DNA of 64,000 bases from Maribacter algarum (ex Lu et al. 2025) (nom. illeg.) (GCA_947495915.1 CANMAW010000001.1:930001-994000); one strand, 5' to 3'. Positions 8,188 to 16,855 are shown, counted from the first letter of the stretch. The notes: a model not told the origin generated them from the letters alone. Numbers and translations are program-made.

Positions 8188-9148
8188 GTTTTAAAGGTTC
8201 AAACTCAAAATTCAAAAATTCTTTAATTTTTGAATTGTCATATTTATCTCTATGTTTTAGTGAGTAAATATTGCTTTTGGTAATTTTTCTTGGTTTTCCG
8301 CTTAGAGTGCTCCAAATAAGATCAAAAATACGGCCTAATTCTAATTGCCAAAATTTCAATGCAGTTGTTGGTTGTTTTCTGCCTAAAGAAAGACTCAGTA
8401 AATGAAGTATCTCTTTAAAACTAAGGTTGTCTGAAACAGCAATAAATCGCTCATTGGTTATTTCAGAATTCATTAATTCAACCATCATTCGAACGACGTC
8501 GTGAACAGTGATAAAACCTGTGCCCCCAGGTAGATAATAAGAGTAACCTTTGTTGGCGGTTGTAAAAAGATTTCCAGTACCAGACTTCCAAAATCCGGGA
8601 CCTATTATAACTCCTGGGTTCACTATTACCATTGACAGACCTTCTTGCGATGCCCGCCAGACTTCCATTTCTGCTTCATATTTAGATAGCGCATATACAT
8701 TTACATGTTGATTGCTCCATGTGTTTTCTTCGGTGGCACATTGGTTAGTTATGCTTTTACCAATCGTACCTATAGTGCTCACATGACAAATCTTTTTGAC
8801 ATTAAAAGCAATGCACAAATTAACAATATTAGCGGTTCCTTCTGCATTTACCTTTAGTAGTTGCTTGTAATCTCTGGGGTCAAATGAAATAAATGCAGCT
8901 ACATGATAAACAAGATCAATATTTTCAAAAGCTATTTCTAAGCTAGATATATCGTTGATATCGGCTTCAACCCAAATTATTTTTTCAAACAAATCACTAC
9001 CAGTCGGTTCGTAGTAGTTAAATACTTTTTCAACCGCTTTTAAATTGCTTTCTTTTCTATGAATAGCCTTTACGATAACATCGTTTTTTACAAGACGTAA
9101 TAGTAAATGTGCGCCAACCAACCCCGTACCACCTGTGACTAATATCAT
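8141..9148 (-). CDS. NAD-dependent epimerase/dehydratase (extended SDR) family protein
   Basis: 335 residues. The N-terminal Rossmann motif TGGTGLVGAH gives the GxxGxxG dinucleotide site, and YALSK (about residues 152-156) gives the YxxxK catalytic pair. 'FENIDLVYHVAAFISFDP' is typical of dihydroflavonol-reductase-like or sugar-epimerase SDRs. The substrate cannot be named. It is transcribed towards the DUF4296 gene with a 47-base 3' overlap, and divergently from tyrS with a 103-base gap. The length is normal and the start MILVTGGTG is unambiguous. Confidence 0.88.
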   Translation of the reverse strand: MILVTGGTGLVGAHLLLRLVKNDVIVKAIHRKESNLKAVEKVFNYYEPTGSDLFEKIIWVEADINDISSLEIAFENIDLVYHVAAFISFDPRDYKQLLKVNAEGTANIVNLCIAFNVKKICHVSTIGTIGKSITNQCATEENTWSNQHVNVYALSKYEAEMEVWRASQEGLSMVIVNPGVIIGPGFWKSGTGNLFTTANKGYSYYLPGGTGFITVHDVVRMMVELMNSEITNERFIAVSDNLSFKEILHLLSLSLGRKQPTTALKFWQLELGRIFDLIWSTLSGKPRKITKSNIYSLKHRDKYDNSKIKEFLNFEFEPLKPTIDFSCQRFLEENL

Positions 9149-9218
9149 GTTTCAAAATTAGGCAATAGACTTGAATAATTTCCTTTTAATAGTAGGCTAA
9201 AAGCGCCATATTTCCTTT

Positions 9219-9226
9219 TATATTTG
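9219..9226 (+). promoter_or_regulatory. -7 promoter element for tyrS
   Basis: TATATTTG matches TAnnTTTG 26 bases upstream of the tyrS ATG. The -33 element is not convincing. Confidence 0.45.
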
Positions 9227-9251
9227 CAGTTAAAATCTAAAAGTAAATAGA

Positions 9252-10547
9252 ATGGCTATCAATTTTATGAAAGAATTACAGTGGCGTGGAATGGTGCACG
9301 ATGCAATGCCTGGTGCTGAAGAGCATCTTTTAAATGGCATGCAATCGGCTTATGTGGGCATTGACCCAACTGCTGATTCACTGCATATTGGTCATTTAGT
9401 TGCTGTAATGATGCTACGTCATTTTCAATTAGCAGGGCATAAGCCTTTTGCTTTGATTGGTGGTGCTACCGGAATGATCGGTGATCCTTCAGGTAAGTCT
9501 GCTGAGCGTAATCTTTTAGATGAATCAACATTACGTCATAATCAAAATGCTATTAAAGTACAATTGTCTCGTTTTCTTGATTTTGAAAGTGATGCCGAAA
9601 ATAGAGCCGAGTTGGTTAATAATTATGATTGGATGAAAGATTTCTCTTTTATCAATTTTATACGTGATGTTGGTAAGCACATCACGGTGAATTATATGAT
9701 GGCTAAAGATTCTGTAAAAAAGCGTTTGTCAGCTGAAGCAAAAGAAGGTATGTCGTTTACTGAATTTACTTATCAATTGGTGCAGGGCTACGACTTTCTT
9801 CACCTTTATCAGAATCATAACTGTACAGTACAAATGGGGGGTAGTGATCAGTGGGGGAATATTACCACAGGTACGGAACTAATTCGTAGAATTGGCGGAG
9901 GTAAGGGTTATGCGCTAACATGTCCACTAATTACTAAAGCAGATGGTACAAAATTTGGCAAGACCGAAGGTGGTAATATTTGGTTAGATGCTGAGCGAAC
10001 TTCCCCTTATAAGTTTTATCAATACTGGCTCAATACATCTGATATTGATGCTGAAAAATTTATTAAAATTTTCACCTTTCTTTCGCAAAAAGAAATTGAA
10101 GCTCTAATTTCAGAGCATTCAGAAGCACCACATTTAAGACAATTACAGAAGAAGTTGGCTGAAGAAATAACTACAATGGTGCATTCAAAAGAGGAATTAG
10201 ATAATGCTATTCAAGCTAGTGCTATTCTCTTCGGAAAATCTACATCAGAAGATTTAATGAAACTAAATGAGAAGACATTTCTTGATGTTTTCGATGGTGT
10301 ACCGCAAGCGGAAGTTTCTAAAACAGCAGTAGATCAAGGTTTAGATATTATTGCAGCTTTGGCCGCAGATACAGGGTTTCTTAAATCAAATGGAGAAGCT
10401 AGACGTGAGTTAAAGCAAAATTCTATTTCTGTGAATAAAGAGAAAGTGAAAGAAGATTTTGTAATCACTACTAAAGACTTGATAAACGACAAATTTGTGT
10501 TGTTGCAAAAAGGAAAGAAAAGTTACTTTGTGTTGGTTGTAAAATAG
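9252..10547 (+). CDS. tyrS: Tyrosyl-tRNA synthetase
   Basis: 431 residues, class I aminoacyl-tRNA synthetase charging tRNA-Tyr in the cytoplasm. The HIGH signature appears as 'DSLHIGHL' (about residues 40-47) and the KMSKS loop as 'KFGKTEGGN' (about 236-244). '[20 protein letters not shown]' and 'DQWGNITTG' form the tyrosine pocket. The C-terminal about 80 residues form an S4-type RNA-binding domain ('[20 protein letters not shown]'). Length and architecture fit the bacterial TyrS group. Its own promoter and no close upstream neighbour on the same strand suggest independent expression. Confidence 0.97.
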   Translation: MAINFMKELQWRGMVHDAMPGAEEHLLNGMQSAYVGIDPTADSLHIGHLVAVMMLRHFQLAGHKPFALIGGATGMIGDPSGKSAERNLLDESTLRHNQNAIKVQLSRFLDFESDAENRAELVNNYDWMKDFSFINFIRDVGKHITVNYMMAKDSVKKRLSAEAKEGMSFTEFTYQLVQGYDFLHLYQNHNCTVQMGGSDQWGNITTGTELIRRIGGGKGYALTCPLITKADGTKFGKTEGGNIWLDAERTSPYKFYQYWLNTSDIDAEKFIKIFTFLSQKEIEALISEHSEAPHLRQLQKKLAEEITTMVHSKEELDNAIQASAILFGKSTSEDLMKLNEKTFLDVFDGVPQAEVSKTAVDQGLDIIAALAADTGFLKSNGEARRELKQNSISVNKEKVKEDFVITTKDLINDKFVLLQKGKKSYFVLVVK

Positions 10548-10624
10548 CTTTAATTGGCTATTATTCAGGAAATATTCTCATAGATAATGCGTTAGATAGA
10601 TATTCCTTAATCTAATAAATAGTT

Positions 10625-11155
10625 ATGTTTCAGAAATATTTTACAGTTGTTATTTTCTTACTTTTAATTACTAGTTGTGATAAATTAGATGAACTAACGA
10701 AGTTTGAAATTGAATATGACACTGAGGTAACTATTCCGTCTTCCACCGGAGTAAATTTGCCTTTCGATATTTTAACCCCTGATACTGAAACCAATTCTGA
10801 AAGTGAATTTGAATCTAATGATACTCGTAAAGAGTTGATTGAAGAGATTAAACTTACCCAATTGCAGTTGGTGATTAATGCACCTACTAATGCTGATTTT
10901 AGTTTTTTAGAATCTATTGAAGTATATATTTCTGCAGATGGGCTTGATGAGATTAAAATAGCTTCAAAAACGGAGGTGCCTGAAACAGTATCTGTTTTAG
11001 ATTTAGATGTCGAAAATGTTGATTTACAGGAGTATATTAAAAAAGACAGTTATAACTTAAGGCTGAATACCGTTACTGATGAAGCAATGAGCACCGACCA
11101 TGCTATTGGTGTGAATTCTACTTTTTTCGTTGATGCCAAAATTTTTGGACTATAG
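10625..11155 (+). CDS. Hypothetical lipoprotein
   Basis: 176 residues. Signal peptide with lipobox ITSC (Cys18). The mature part is acidic and reads as a mostly beta domain: 'FEIEYDTEVTIPSS' near the start and 'LQLVINAPTNADFSFLESIE' in the middle, ending 'STFFVDAKIFGL'. I recognise it only as a general Bacteroidota surface/periplasmic lipoprotein type, and no function can be given. It follows tyrS by 77 bases and stands convergent (5-base gap) to the LuxE-like gene. Confidence 0.7.
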   Translation: MFQKYFTVVIFLLLITSCDKLDELTKFEIEYDTEVTIPSSTGVNLPFDILTPDTETNSESEFESNDTRKELIEEIKLTQLQLVINAPTNADFSFLESIEVYISADGLDEIKIASKTEVPETVSVLDLDVENVDLQEYIKKDSYNLRLNTVTDEAMSTDHAIGVNSTFFVDAKIFGL

Positions 11156-11160
11156 CAGAG

Positions 11161-12138
11161 TTACATTACCATCAGGTTGCATCCTCTAACGTCTGAATGG
11201 TCAAATCTGCCAATAATATTAAAGCTTCCATCTTCAAAGCGCTTGCCTAAATCTTGAGTAGCAATAAATGAACATGAGTTTATATTAGCCAAATCAATAA
11301 TATTTAATCCGCCTGTTTTTCCGTTAGATTGATAACTCAGTGGGTCTTCGGTGTCTCGAATTAGTATTTGCATCCACGGTGGAGTATTGAAAAGTCCATC
11401 ACCTTTTGAATAGGCTTGAGAAAGTAATTCGGTCATTCCATATTCAGAATGTATCGTTGATACGCCAAACCCTTGCTTTAATAAAACATGAAGTTCTTCT
11501 CGAACCAGTTCCTTTCTACGGCCTTTCATGCCTCCTGTTTCCATAATGATAGTATTTTTGAGGTTGAAAGAATACTGCTCTACAAAATCTAAAAGGGCAA
11601 ATGAAACACCAATAAGAAGTGTTTTAACACCTGAAGAATCCAGCTTTTCTAAACGATCTTTAAGAGTGATGAAATCATCAAGGTAAAATCCACTTTGTTT
11701 ATGATTACTCTTTGCTATTAGATCTTCAACCATATAAATCAATGAAGAACCTTGCCGTTCTAGATAAGATGGTAATAAGGCAAGAATACATAAACCTTCT
11801 ACGGAATTATAAAAATGATGAAACCCAGTAGTATACGATTTTTCGTAAATTTTTAAGTCTGTTACATGATGTTTACTGGTGTTAGTTCCAGTGGTCCCAC
11901 TACTTGTAAAGGTTGCTTGTACAGGTGCTTCATTTGAAATTATGGTCTTTGATTTAAAAAATTCAATGGGTAAAAATGGGATGTCAACTATGGTCTTGAC
12001 ATTACTTGGGTCTTTCTTTAAATAATTACAAAAATTTTGGTATACCGTGTTATTGAAATACTGAAACTTAAAGACCTCTAAAGCCTTGCTTTTAAATTCT
12101 AAATCGTTTTTTATATTAAAAATACCTTGGCTTATCAT
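11161..12138 (-). CDS. LuxE-like acyl-protein synthetase / acyl transferase
   Basis: 325 residues. The glycine/serine/threonine-rich loop 'TFTSSGTTGT' (about residues 76-85) is the ATP/AMP-binding P-loop of the ANL (acyl-adenylate) superfamily. 'FGVSTIHSEYGMTELLSQAY' (about 225-245) is the second adenylate-binding region with the YGMTE motif. The overall pattern matches LuxE-type acyl-protein synthetases, which activate a fatty acid and hold it on a cysteine. No luxCD or luminescence genes are nearby. Orphan LuxE-like genes are common in Bacteroidota and their substrates are unknown. Monocistronic. Confidence 0.82.
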   Translation of the reverse strand: MISQGIFNIKNDLEFKSKALEVFKFQYFNNTVYQNFCNYLKKDPSNVKTIVDIPFLPIEFFKSKTIISNEAPVQATFTSSGTTGTNTSKHHVTDLKIYEKSYTTGFHHFYNSVEGLCILALLPSYLERQGSSLIYMVEDLIAKSNHKQSGFYLDDFITLKDRLEKLDSSGVKTLLIGVSFALLDFVEQYSFNLKNTIIMETGGMKGRRKELVREELHVLLKQGFGVSTIHSEYGMTELLSQAYSKGDGLFNTPPWMQILIRDTEDPLSYQSNGKTGGLNIIDLANINSCSFIATQDLGKRFEDGSFNIIGRFDHSDVRGCNLMVM

Positions 12139-12175
12139 AGTGCTAGCGTTTTGTAAAAATACGCATACCTAATGC

Positions 12176-12229
12176 TTAATAAAATAAAAAAACTCTTACT
12201 GTACAGTAAGAGTTTTTTTATTTTATTAA
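12176..12229 (-). terminator. Bidirectional terminator within a 54-base perfect palindrome
   Basis: The stretch is a perfect inverted repeat centred between 12202 and 12203. The core AACTCTTACTGT pairs with ACAGTAAGAGTT, flanked by complementary A-runs and T-runs. The T-run follows the hairpin on either strand. It lies 10 bases after the stop of the minus-strand T9SS-domain gene and upstream of the LuxE-like start, so its main job is to end the former transcript. Confidence 0.8.
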
Positions 12230-12238
12230 AGTTGTTTA

Positions 12239-12556
12239 TTATTTGACAACCAATTTACGATTCATTGTTTTTTTATTTTCGGTAACCTGAAGAAGATAAA
12301 CCCCAGCAACCAATCTTGAAATATCTAATGATTTAGATTTTATTTGGTCTCTAAGTACAACTTCGCCAAAGACGTCATAAATTACAATTTGTTTATCAGC
12401 ATTTTGGGCTGTAGTGATATAAACAATATCATTTATGACAGGGTTTGGATAAATTTTAAAAGAAGCTTCGTCACCAGGCTTTGCTGAATTTTGAGTTTCT
12501 TGCCCATAAACAGATAGCGTAAAAAGCAGAATTAAGCCAAAGTACAATTTTTTCAT
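12239..12556 (-). CDS. Minimal T9SS type A sorting-domain protein
   Basis: 105 residues. The signal peptide (about residues 1-18, ending VYGQ) is followed almost immediately by a complete type IX secretion C-terminal sorting domain: 'FKIYPNPV' (about 34-41), 'VYITTA', 'ADKQIVIYDVFGEVV', and the basic end 'MNRKLVVK'. There is hardly any cargo, only about 15 linker residues. T9SS sorting domains normally trail large secreted proteins, so a free domain is unusual although seen elsewhere in flavobacteria. Ends at a strong terminator. Paralogue of 12698-13006. Confidence 0.85.
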   Translation of the reverse strand: MKKLYFGLILLFTLSVYGQETQNSAKPGDEASFKIYPNPVINDIVYITTAQNADKQIVIYDVFGEVVLRDQIKSKSLDISRLVAGVYLLQVTENKKTMNRKLVVK

Positions 12557-12697
12557 AGGTTATTGATTTGGGATCAACACCTCAAAGGTAGCAATTACCG
12601 GTATTTAAGCAGTAAAATTGTTGTGAAATTCGATTATATGTAGGTAAAATTTTAATCGATGGTATTTCATCGATATTTTGCATGAAAACAACGATAA

Positions 12698-13006
12698 CTA
12701 CTTAACAATCAATTTTCTAGTAGCAACTTTATTTTTTTCATAAACCCTTAAAACATAAACCCCTGCATCAAATTCTGAAAGGTTTAATTCTTTTCCTAAA
12801 ATTGTAGTCTCAAGCACTTGAGTGCCGAGAACATCAAAAATTAAAACTTTTTTAGGGGCATTATCGGCAGTACTGATATAAACCTTACCATTTGTTACAG
12901 GGTTTGGATAAAGTCTAAACCCATCAATAGCTCCATTAGCCTTAGAATCTTGGCTATAGCTAAAAGAAACAAAAAGAAAAATAAAAACGAGGTAGAGTTG
13001 CTTCAT
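12698..13006 (-). CDS. Minimal T9SS type A sorting-domain protein (paralogue)
   Basis: 102 residues, same plan as its neighbour: signal peptide (ending SYSQ), short linker, then 'FRLYPNPV', 'VYISTADNAPKKVLIFDVLG', 'AGVYVLRVYEKNK' and 'TRKLIVK'. The two are clear paralogues from a tandem duplication and have diverged. It is exported through Sec and could be handled by the T9SS. With no cargo domain it may act as a decoy, an assembly factor or a small surface protein, all speculative. Divergent from the PhoB-like regulator gene across 252 bases. Confidence 0.85.
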   Translation of the reverse strand: MKQLYLVFIFLFVSFSYSQDSKANGAIDGFRLYPNPVTNGKVYISTADNAPKKVLIFDVLGTQVLETTILGKELNLSEFDAGVYVLRVYEKNKVATRKLIVK

Positions 13007-13165
13007 GCAGTAAATAGATACAAATTTTATACCACAAATATAGCACTATTCAAAAGTAAACAAGAAAGCCATTTCTTTAAAGTCAAAATTTTTCGATGAA
13101 ATGCATAGAAGTACTATAAAATTCAAAGATCTTCATTATAATCGTTGTTTTCGTATAAATGTTTA

Positions 13166-13236
13166 TGTTAATAAAACGTTATCACATTAAATCAATGTTA
13201 AGTGTAAATTTGGTAAAGGTTTTATCTTTACATTTG
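13166..13236 (+). promoter_or_regulatory. Upstream region of the PhoB-like gene: -7 element and TGTTAA repeats
   Basis: TACATTTG (13229-13236) matches TAnnTTTG, with a TTTG 16 bases upstream (13209-13212), slightly short spacing. Upstream, TGTTAA at 13166 is followed 11 bases later by CGTTAT, and TGTTAA recurs at 13196. An 11-base step resembles the direct-repeat spacing of PhoB/OmpR-family operators, so autoregulation is possible. Pattern evidence only. Confidence 0.35.
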
Positions 13237-13258
13237 GGTTTAACAAGTATATTTTCTG

Positions 13259-13945
13259 ATGAAAAAGAAGGACATTCGAATACTACTAGTAGATGACGAG
13301 CCAGATATTTTAGAGATTTTGAGTTACAACTTAACGGCTGAAGGTTATACGGTTTATACTGCTAAAAACGGTGCAGAAGGCGTTTCTAAAGCCAAAAAGA
13401 AACAACCACACTTAATTATTCTAGATGTTATGATGCCAGAAATGGATGGTATTGAAGCATGTGAAGTAATTCGTGGAACAAAAGGTTTAGAAAATACGAT
13501 TATTACATTCTTAACTGCAAGAGGTGAAGATTACTCGCAGGTAGCAGGTTTTGATGCAGGCGCTGACGATTACATTACAAAGCCTGTAAAACCAAAAGTA
13601 CTTGTGAGTAAGATAAAGGCGTTATTGCGTCGTTTAAAAGAAGATGATTCTAGTAACGAAGATATTGTTAAGGTAGGTAACATTGTTATTAATCGTGAGG
13701 AATATAAAATAATTAATAACGGTGAAGAACTTATTTTGCCTAGAAAAGAGTTTGAATTACTTTCATTACTTACTTCAAAACCAAGTAAGGTATTTAAAAG
13801 AGAAGTAATACTCGATCGTGTTTGGGGTAATGAAGTTGTTGTTGGTGGCCGTACTATTGATGTTCATATTAGAAAATTGAGAGAAAAAATTGGTGAAGAT
13901 CACTTCAAGACCATAAAAGGAGTTGGCTATAAATTTGTACTGTAA
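13259..13945 (+). CDS. OmpR/PhoB-family response regulator
   Basis: 228 residues. N-terminal receiver domain with the acidic pair D12/D13, phospho-acceptor D56 in 'IILDVMMPEMDG', T86 and K108 ('DDYITKPVKP'). C-terminal winged-helix DNA-binding domain (about residues 130-228) with 'LPRKEFELLSLL' and 'GGRTIDVHIRKLREKIG'. It is a transcription factor of the PhoB type, partnered with the kinase 141 bases downstream. Phosphate control is plausible from similarity but not shown. Confidence 0.92.
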   Translation: MKKKDIRILLVDDEPDILEILSYNLTAEGYTVYTAKNGAEGVSKAKKKQPHLIILDVMMPEMDGIEACEVIRGTKGLENTIITFLTARGEDYSQVAGFDAGADDYITKPVKPKVLVSKIKALLRRLKEDDSSNEDIVKVGNIVINREEYKIINNGEELILPRKEFELLSLLTSKPSKVFKREVILDRVWGNEVVVGGRTIDVHIRKLREKIGEDHFKTIKGVGYKFVL

Positions 13946-13999
13946 TTTCTACCTACCAAAATCTTCTTTTTGTTGAACATATTTATCTTTTTTAAGGTA

Positions 14000-14020
14000 T
14001 GTACAAACTGTGCTTGTACA
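14000..14020. repeat. Inverted repeat between regulator and kinase genes
   Basis: TGTACAA and TTGTACA (7-base perfect arms, 7-base spacer) lie 55 bases after the regulator stop and 67 before the kinase start. It has no T-tail, so it is more likely an operator or processing site than a terminator. Nature unresolved. Confidence 0.4.
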
Positions 14021-14086
14021 AATTATACGATATTTGTGAATGTTGATTTCTAATGCTTTAGAAATTCTAAAAAGCGACATCACCAA

Positions 14087-15148
14087 ATGGCAATTCAGTT
14101 AAAAAGATCGTACAAATTTGCTTTTCGTACAGCCCTATTTATTGTAATTATACTTACACTAAGTTTAGTGTTTTTCATGTGGTCAAATGATAAATTCGAC
14201 TGGCCATTTCTAATTACTTGCGCAATTGTCACCTTTGTTGTCTCATTCTTAGTCATTCAATCACGAATTGAAAAATTCATATATAGAAGAATTAAAAGAA
14301 TATACGATGACGTGTCATTGTTAGAGTCTAGTACGTTAGCTTCTAGAACGGTAACTACTGATATGAGCACCTTAACTCAAGAAATTGAAAAATTTGCTCA
14401 AGACAAAAAAATTGAAATAGACACCCTTAAAATTCGAGAAGAATATCGAAAAGATTTTTTAGGAAATGTTTCGCACGAATTAAAAACCCCTCTATTTACC
14501 GTTCAAGGGTATATTGAAACTTTACTTGATGGGGCATTAGATGATAAATCTGTCAGAAAAAAATATTTGACAAGGGCTAACAAAGCTGTTGAAAGGCTTA
14601 CCTACATTGTAAAAGATTTAGACTTGATTACCAAATTAGAAGCAGGTGAACTTGATGTTAATTGGGAAGTTTTTGACATCATTGAACTCATTCAAAATGT
14701 ATTTGAATTGTTGGAGATGAAAACCACCAAAAAACAGATTACCCTAACTTTTGATATGGATTACAAAACGCCAATTTTTGTTCATGCCGATCGTGAGAAA
14801 ATTAGGCAGGTTGTGACTAACCTTTTAGTAAACTCCATTAAATATGGTCATCCGAATGGTACAACAGAAATAAGTGTAGAAAATTTAATTCAGAACAAAG
14901 TAATCATTCGAGTTACTGATAACGGAGAGGGTATACCCGAAAATCATTTGCCACGGTTGTTTGAACGGTTTTATAGAGTAGATCAAAGTAGAAATAGAAA
15001 AGAAGGAGGCTCCGGATTGGGTCTAGCGATTGTAAAACATATTATCGAAGCGCATGAAGAGCGTATTTATGTTGAAAGTGAAGTTGATGTTGGATCAGAA
15101 TTCTCGTTCACACTTGAAAAATCTGAAGAACCTACAATTCATAAATAG
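14087..15148 (+). CDS. PhoR-like sensor histidine kinase
   Basis: 353 residues. Two membrane helices (about 14-31 and 41-58) with almost no periplasmic loop, a short linker, then the dimerisation/phospho-acceptor segment 'FLGNVSHELKTPLF' with H130. The ATPase domain has the N box ('VVTNLLVNSIKYG'), G1 ('VTDNGEGIP'), F ('RLFERFYRVD') and G2 ('GGSGLGLAIV') motifs. No PAS domain is evident, unlike E. coli PhoR. The lack of a sensory loop suggests membrane or cytoplasmic signal input. It is the obvious partner of the upstream regulator. Confidence 0.92.
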   Translation: MAIQLKRSYKFAFRTALFIVIILTLSLVFFMWSNDKFDWPFLITCAIVTFVVSFLVIQSRIEKFIYRRIKRIYDDVSLLESSTLASRTVTTDMSTLTQEIEKFAQDKKIEIDTLKIREEYRKDFLGNVSHELKTPLFTVQGYIETLLDGALDDKSVRKKYLTRANKAVERLTYIVKDLDLITKLEAGELDVNWEVFDIIELIQNVFELLEMKTTKKQITLTFDMDYKTPIFVHADREKIRQVVTNLLVNSIKYGHPNGTTEISVENLIQNKVIIRVTDNGEGIPENHLPRLFERFYRVDQSRNRKEGGSGLGLAIVKHIIEAHEERIYVESEVDVGSEFSFTLEKSEEPTIHK

Positions 15149-15201
15149 TTTCAAAGAAAAAGAATTTATTAGCTTTGCCCTTCAGAAAAAATGTGATTGA
15201 G

Positions 15202-15876
15202 GTGGGGAGTAAAAACAAGCTTAAAAGATTTAAAGAGAATGAAACCTTCTCGAATGTCATTCAGCCAACAAGAGAAGAGATAAGTAAAGGCACTTATAAA
15301 TTAAAAGGCTCTTGGCATACCCACTTTAAAAATAATAATCCTTTAGTTTTAGAGCTAGGTTGTGGAAAAGGAGAGTATACCGTTGCACTTGCACGAAAAT
15401 ACCCAAATAAAAACTTTATCGGAATAGATATTAAAGGTGCTCGTTTTTGGCGCGGGGCTAAAACGGCCCTTGAAGAAGGCTTAGAAAATGTTGCGTTTTT
15501 AAGAACCCAAATAGAGTTAATTGATTTACTTTTTGGCGCTAATGAAGTTTCTGAAATATGGATTACCTTTCCTGATCCTCAAATAAAATATAAACGTACC
15601 AAACATCGAATGACTAATCAAAGTTTTCTCGATAAGTATCGCATAATTCTTAATCCGAAAGGAGTCGTTAATTTAAAAACAGACAGCGAGTTTATGCATG
15701 GGTATACCTTAGGGTTATTGCACGGACTTGGTTTAGAGGTGATTTACGCTAATCACGATGTGTATACGAATGAAGGTAGCCCAGAAGATGTTTTAAATAT
15801 TCAAACTTTCTACGAAAATCAGTACCTTGAAAAAGGAAAATCAATCACCTTTGTTCAATTTAAGGTGCATCAGTAG
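15202..15876 (+). CDS. trmB: tRNA (guanine-N7-)-methyltransferase
   Basis: 224 residues. It makes m7G46 in tRNA using S-adenosylmethionine. The SAM-binding motif 'LVLELGCGKGEYTVALARKY' is near residue 49 and 'GIDIKGARFW' near 75. 'ITFPDPQIKYKRTKHRMTNQ' (about residues 123-142) is the TrmB PDPWxKxRHxKRR-type motif. The GTG at 15202 is taken as start because family members begin (M)GSKNKLKRF. The TTG at 15175 adds nine unconserved residues. The gene follows the kinase closely and precedes the LysE-type gene by 12 bases. Confidence 0.93.
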   Translation: MGSKNKLKRFKENETFSNVIQPTREEISKGTYKLKGSWHTHFKNNNPLVLELGCGKGEYTVALARKYPNKNFIGIDIKGARFWRGAKTALEEGLENVAFLRTQIELIDLLFGANEVSEIWITFPDPQIKYKRTKHRMTNQSFLDKYRIILNPKGVVNLKTDSEFMHGYTLGLLHGLGLEVIYANHDVYTNEGSPEDVLNIQTFYENQYLEKGKSITFVQFKVHQ

Positions 15877-15888
15877 AAAACAAACCAA

Positions 15889-16527
15889 ATGCAACAGTTA
15901 ATTTTTTTATGTGGGGCAACCCTTATAGCTGCTTTTGTTGCGTCTTTGCCACCGGGTTTATTGAATATGAATGCTGCCAAAACCAGTGTTGAAAAAGGAA
16001 AGAAAAACGGAGTCACTTTTGGTCTAGGGGTAGGCCTGATGGTTATGTTTCAAGCATATCTTGCCGTTCGTATTTCAAAGTTTTTAACGAGAAATCCTGA
16101 AGTGATTGAATTATTGATGCAACTGGCATTAGTGATTTTTGGAATTCTTGCCATTTTCTTTTTTGTAAAAGGCAAAAAGCAACCCAAAGATGCCATGCAA
16201 TTTGTTGAAGGAAAAAAAAGAGGAAGTTTTTCTAAAGGAATTTTTTTAGCAGCACTCAATCTATTAACGATACCTTACTACGCAGGGTTGAATACATTTT
16301 TTCATACTCAAGGTCTAATGAATTATACCATTCTGGATGAGGTGATATTTATAATTTCGGCAGGTGGAGGTACTTTCTACGCCATGTATCTCTATGTTTT
16401 TTATTTTGATAAGATGGAAAATAACACCAACAAATTTTCAAAAAATGCAAACTATATTTTGAGTGGATTGATGGTTGTTCTCTTTTGTATTACACTTTTC
16501 AAATTGTTTTTAACCAATGAAACCTAA
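15889..16527 (+). CDS. LysE-family exporter
   Basis: 212 residues with six likely membrane segments. The N-terminal 'VASLPPGLLNMNAAKTSVEKG' pattern (PPGP-like, about residues 19-40) is the LysE/RhtB hallmark. It is an inner-membrane exporter of amino acids or other small molecules, and the substrate is not predictable. Overlaps the start of the alkyltransferase-like gene by 11 bases, so the two are translationally coupled. Confidence 0.82.
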   Translation: MQQLIFLCGATLIAAFVASLPPGLLNMNAAKTSVEKGKKNGVTFGLGVGLMVMFQAYLAVRISKFLTRNPEVIELLMQLALVIFGILAIFFFVKGKKQPKDAMQFVEGKKRGSFSKGIFLAALNLLTIPYYAGLNTFFHTQGLMNYTILDEVIFIISAGGGTFYAMYLYVFYFDKMENNTNKFSKNANYILSGLMVVLFCITLFKLFLTNET

Positions 16528-16852
16528 AAGCGACAATTTCTTTCAAAAAGTATATGAGGTTGCAGAACAGATTCCTTATGGCAGAGTCACTTCATATGGT
16601 GCCATTGCTAAATATTTAGGAGCGGCTAGAAGTGCACGTATGGTTGGCTGGGCCATGAATGGTTCTCATAACATGGATAATATTCCTGCACACAGAGTAG
16701 TAAATAAAGCGGGTATATTAACAGGTAAACATCACTTTGACGGAACCAATTTAATGCAACAATTATTAGAAAGTGAGGGCATCGAAGTTGTCGATTTACA
16801 GATTCAAAATCTGGAAAAATATTTTTGGGATCCGTTTAAAGAACTGACGTAA
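16517..16852 (+). CDS. Alkyltransferase-like protein (MGMT-family, no active-site cysteine)
   Basis: 111 residues, matching the DNA-binding domain of O6-alkylguanine-DNA alkyltransferases. The helix-turn-helix carries 'RVTSYGAIAKYLG' and the arginine finger R41 in 'SARMVGWAM'. The canonical PCHR motif reads PAHR (residues 57-60): the cysteine acceptor is alanine. This makes it an alkyltransferase-like (ATL) protein. ATLs bind O6-alkylguanine and flag it for nucleotide excision repair (known for E. coli YbaZ and fission yeast Atl1). Coupled to the LysE-type gene, convergent with the NtrB-type kinase. Confidence 0.9.
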   Translation: MKPKSDNFFQKVYEVAEQIPYGRVTSYGAIAKYLGAARSARMVGWAMNGSHNMDNIPAHRVVNKAGILTGKHHFDGTNLMQQLLESEGIEVVDLQIQNLEKYFWDPFKELT

Positions 16853-16855
16853 CTC

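Noticed and set aside
10543-10562. Hairpin AATAGC...GCTATT after tyrS as terminator
   Set aside because: Short stem, 8-base loop and no T-run downstream.
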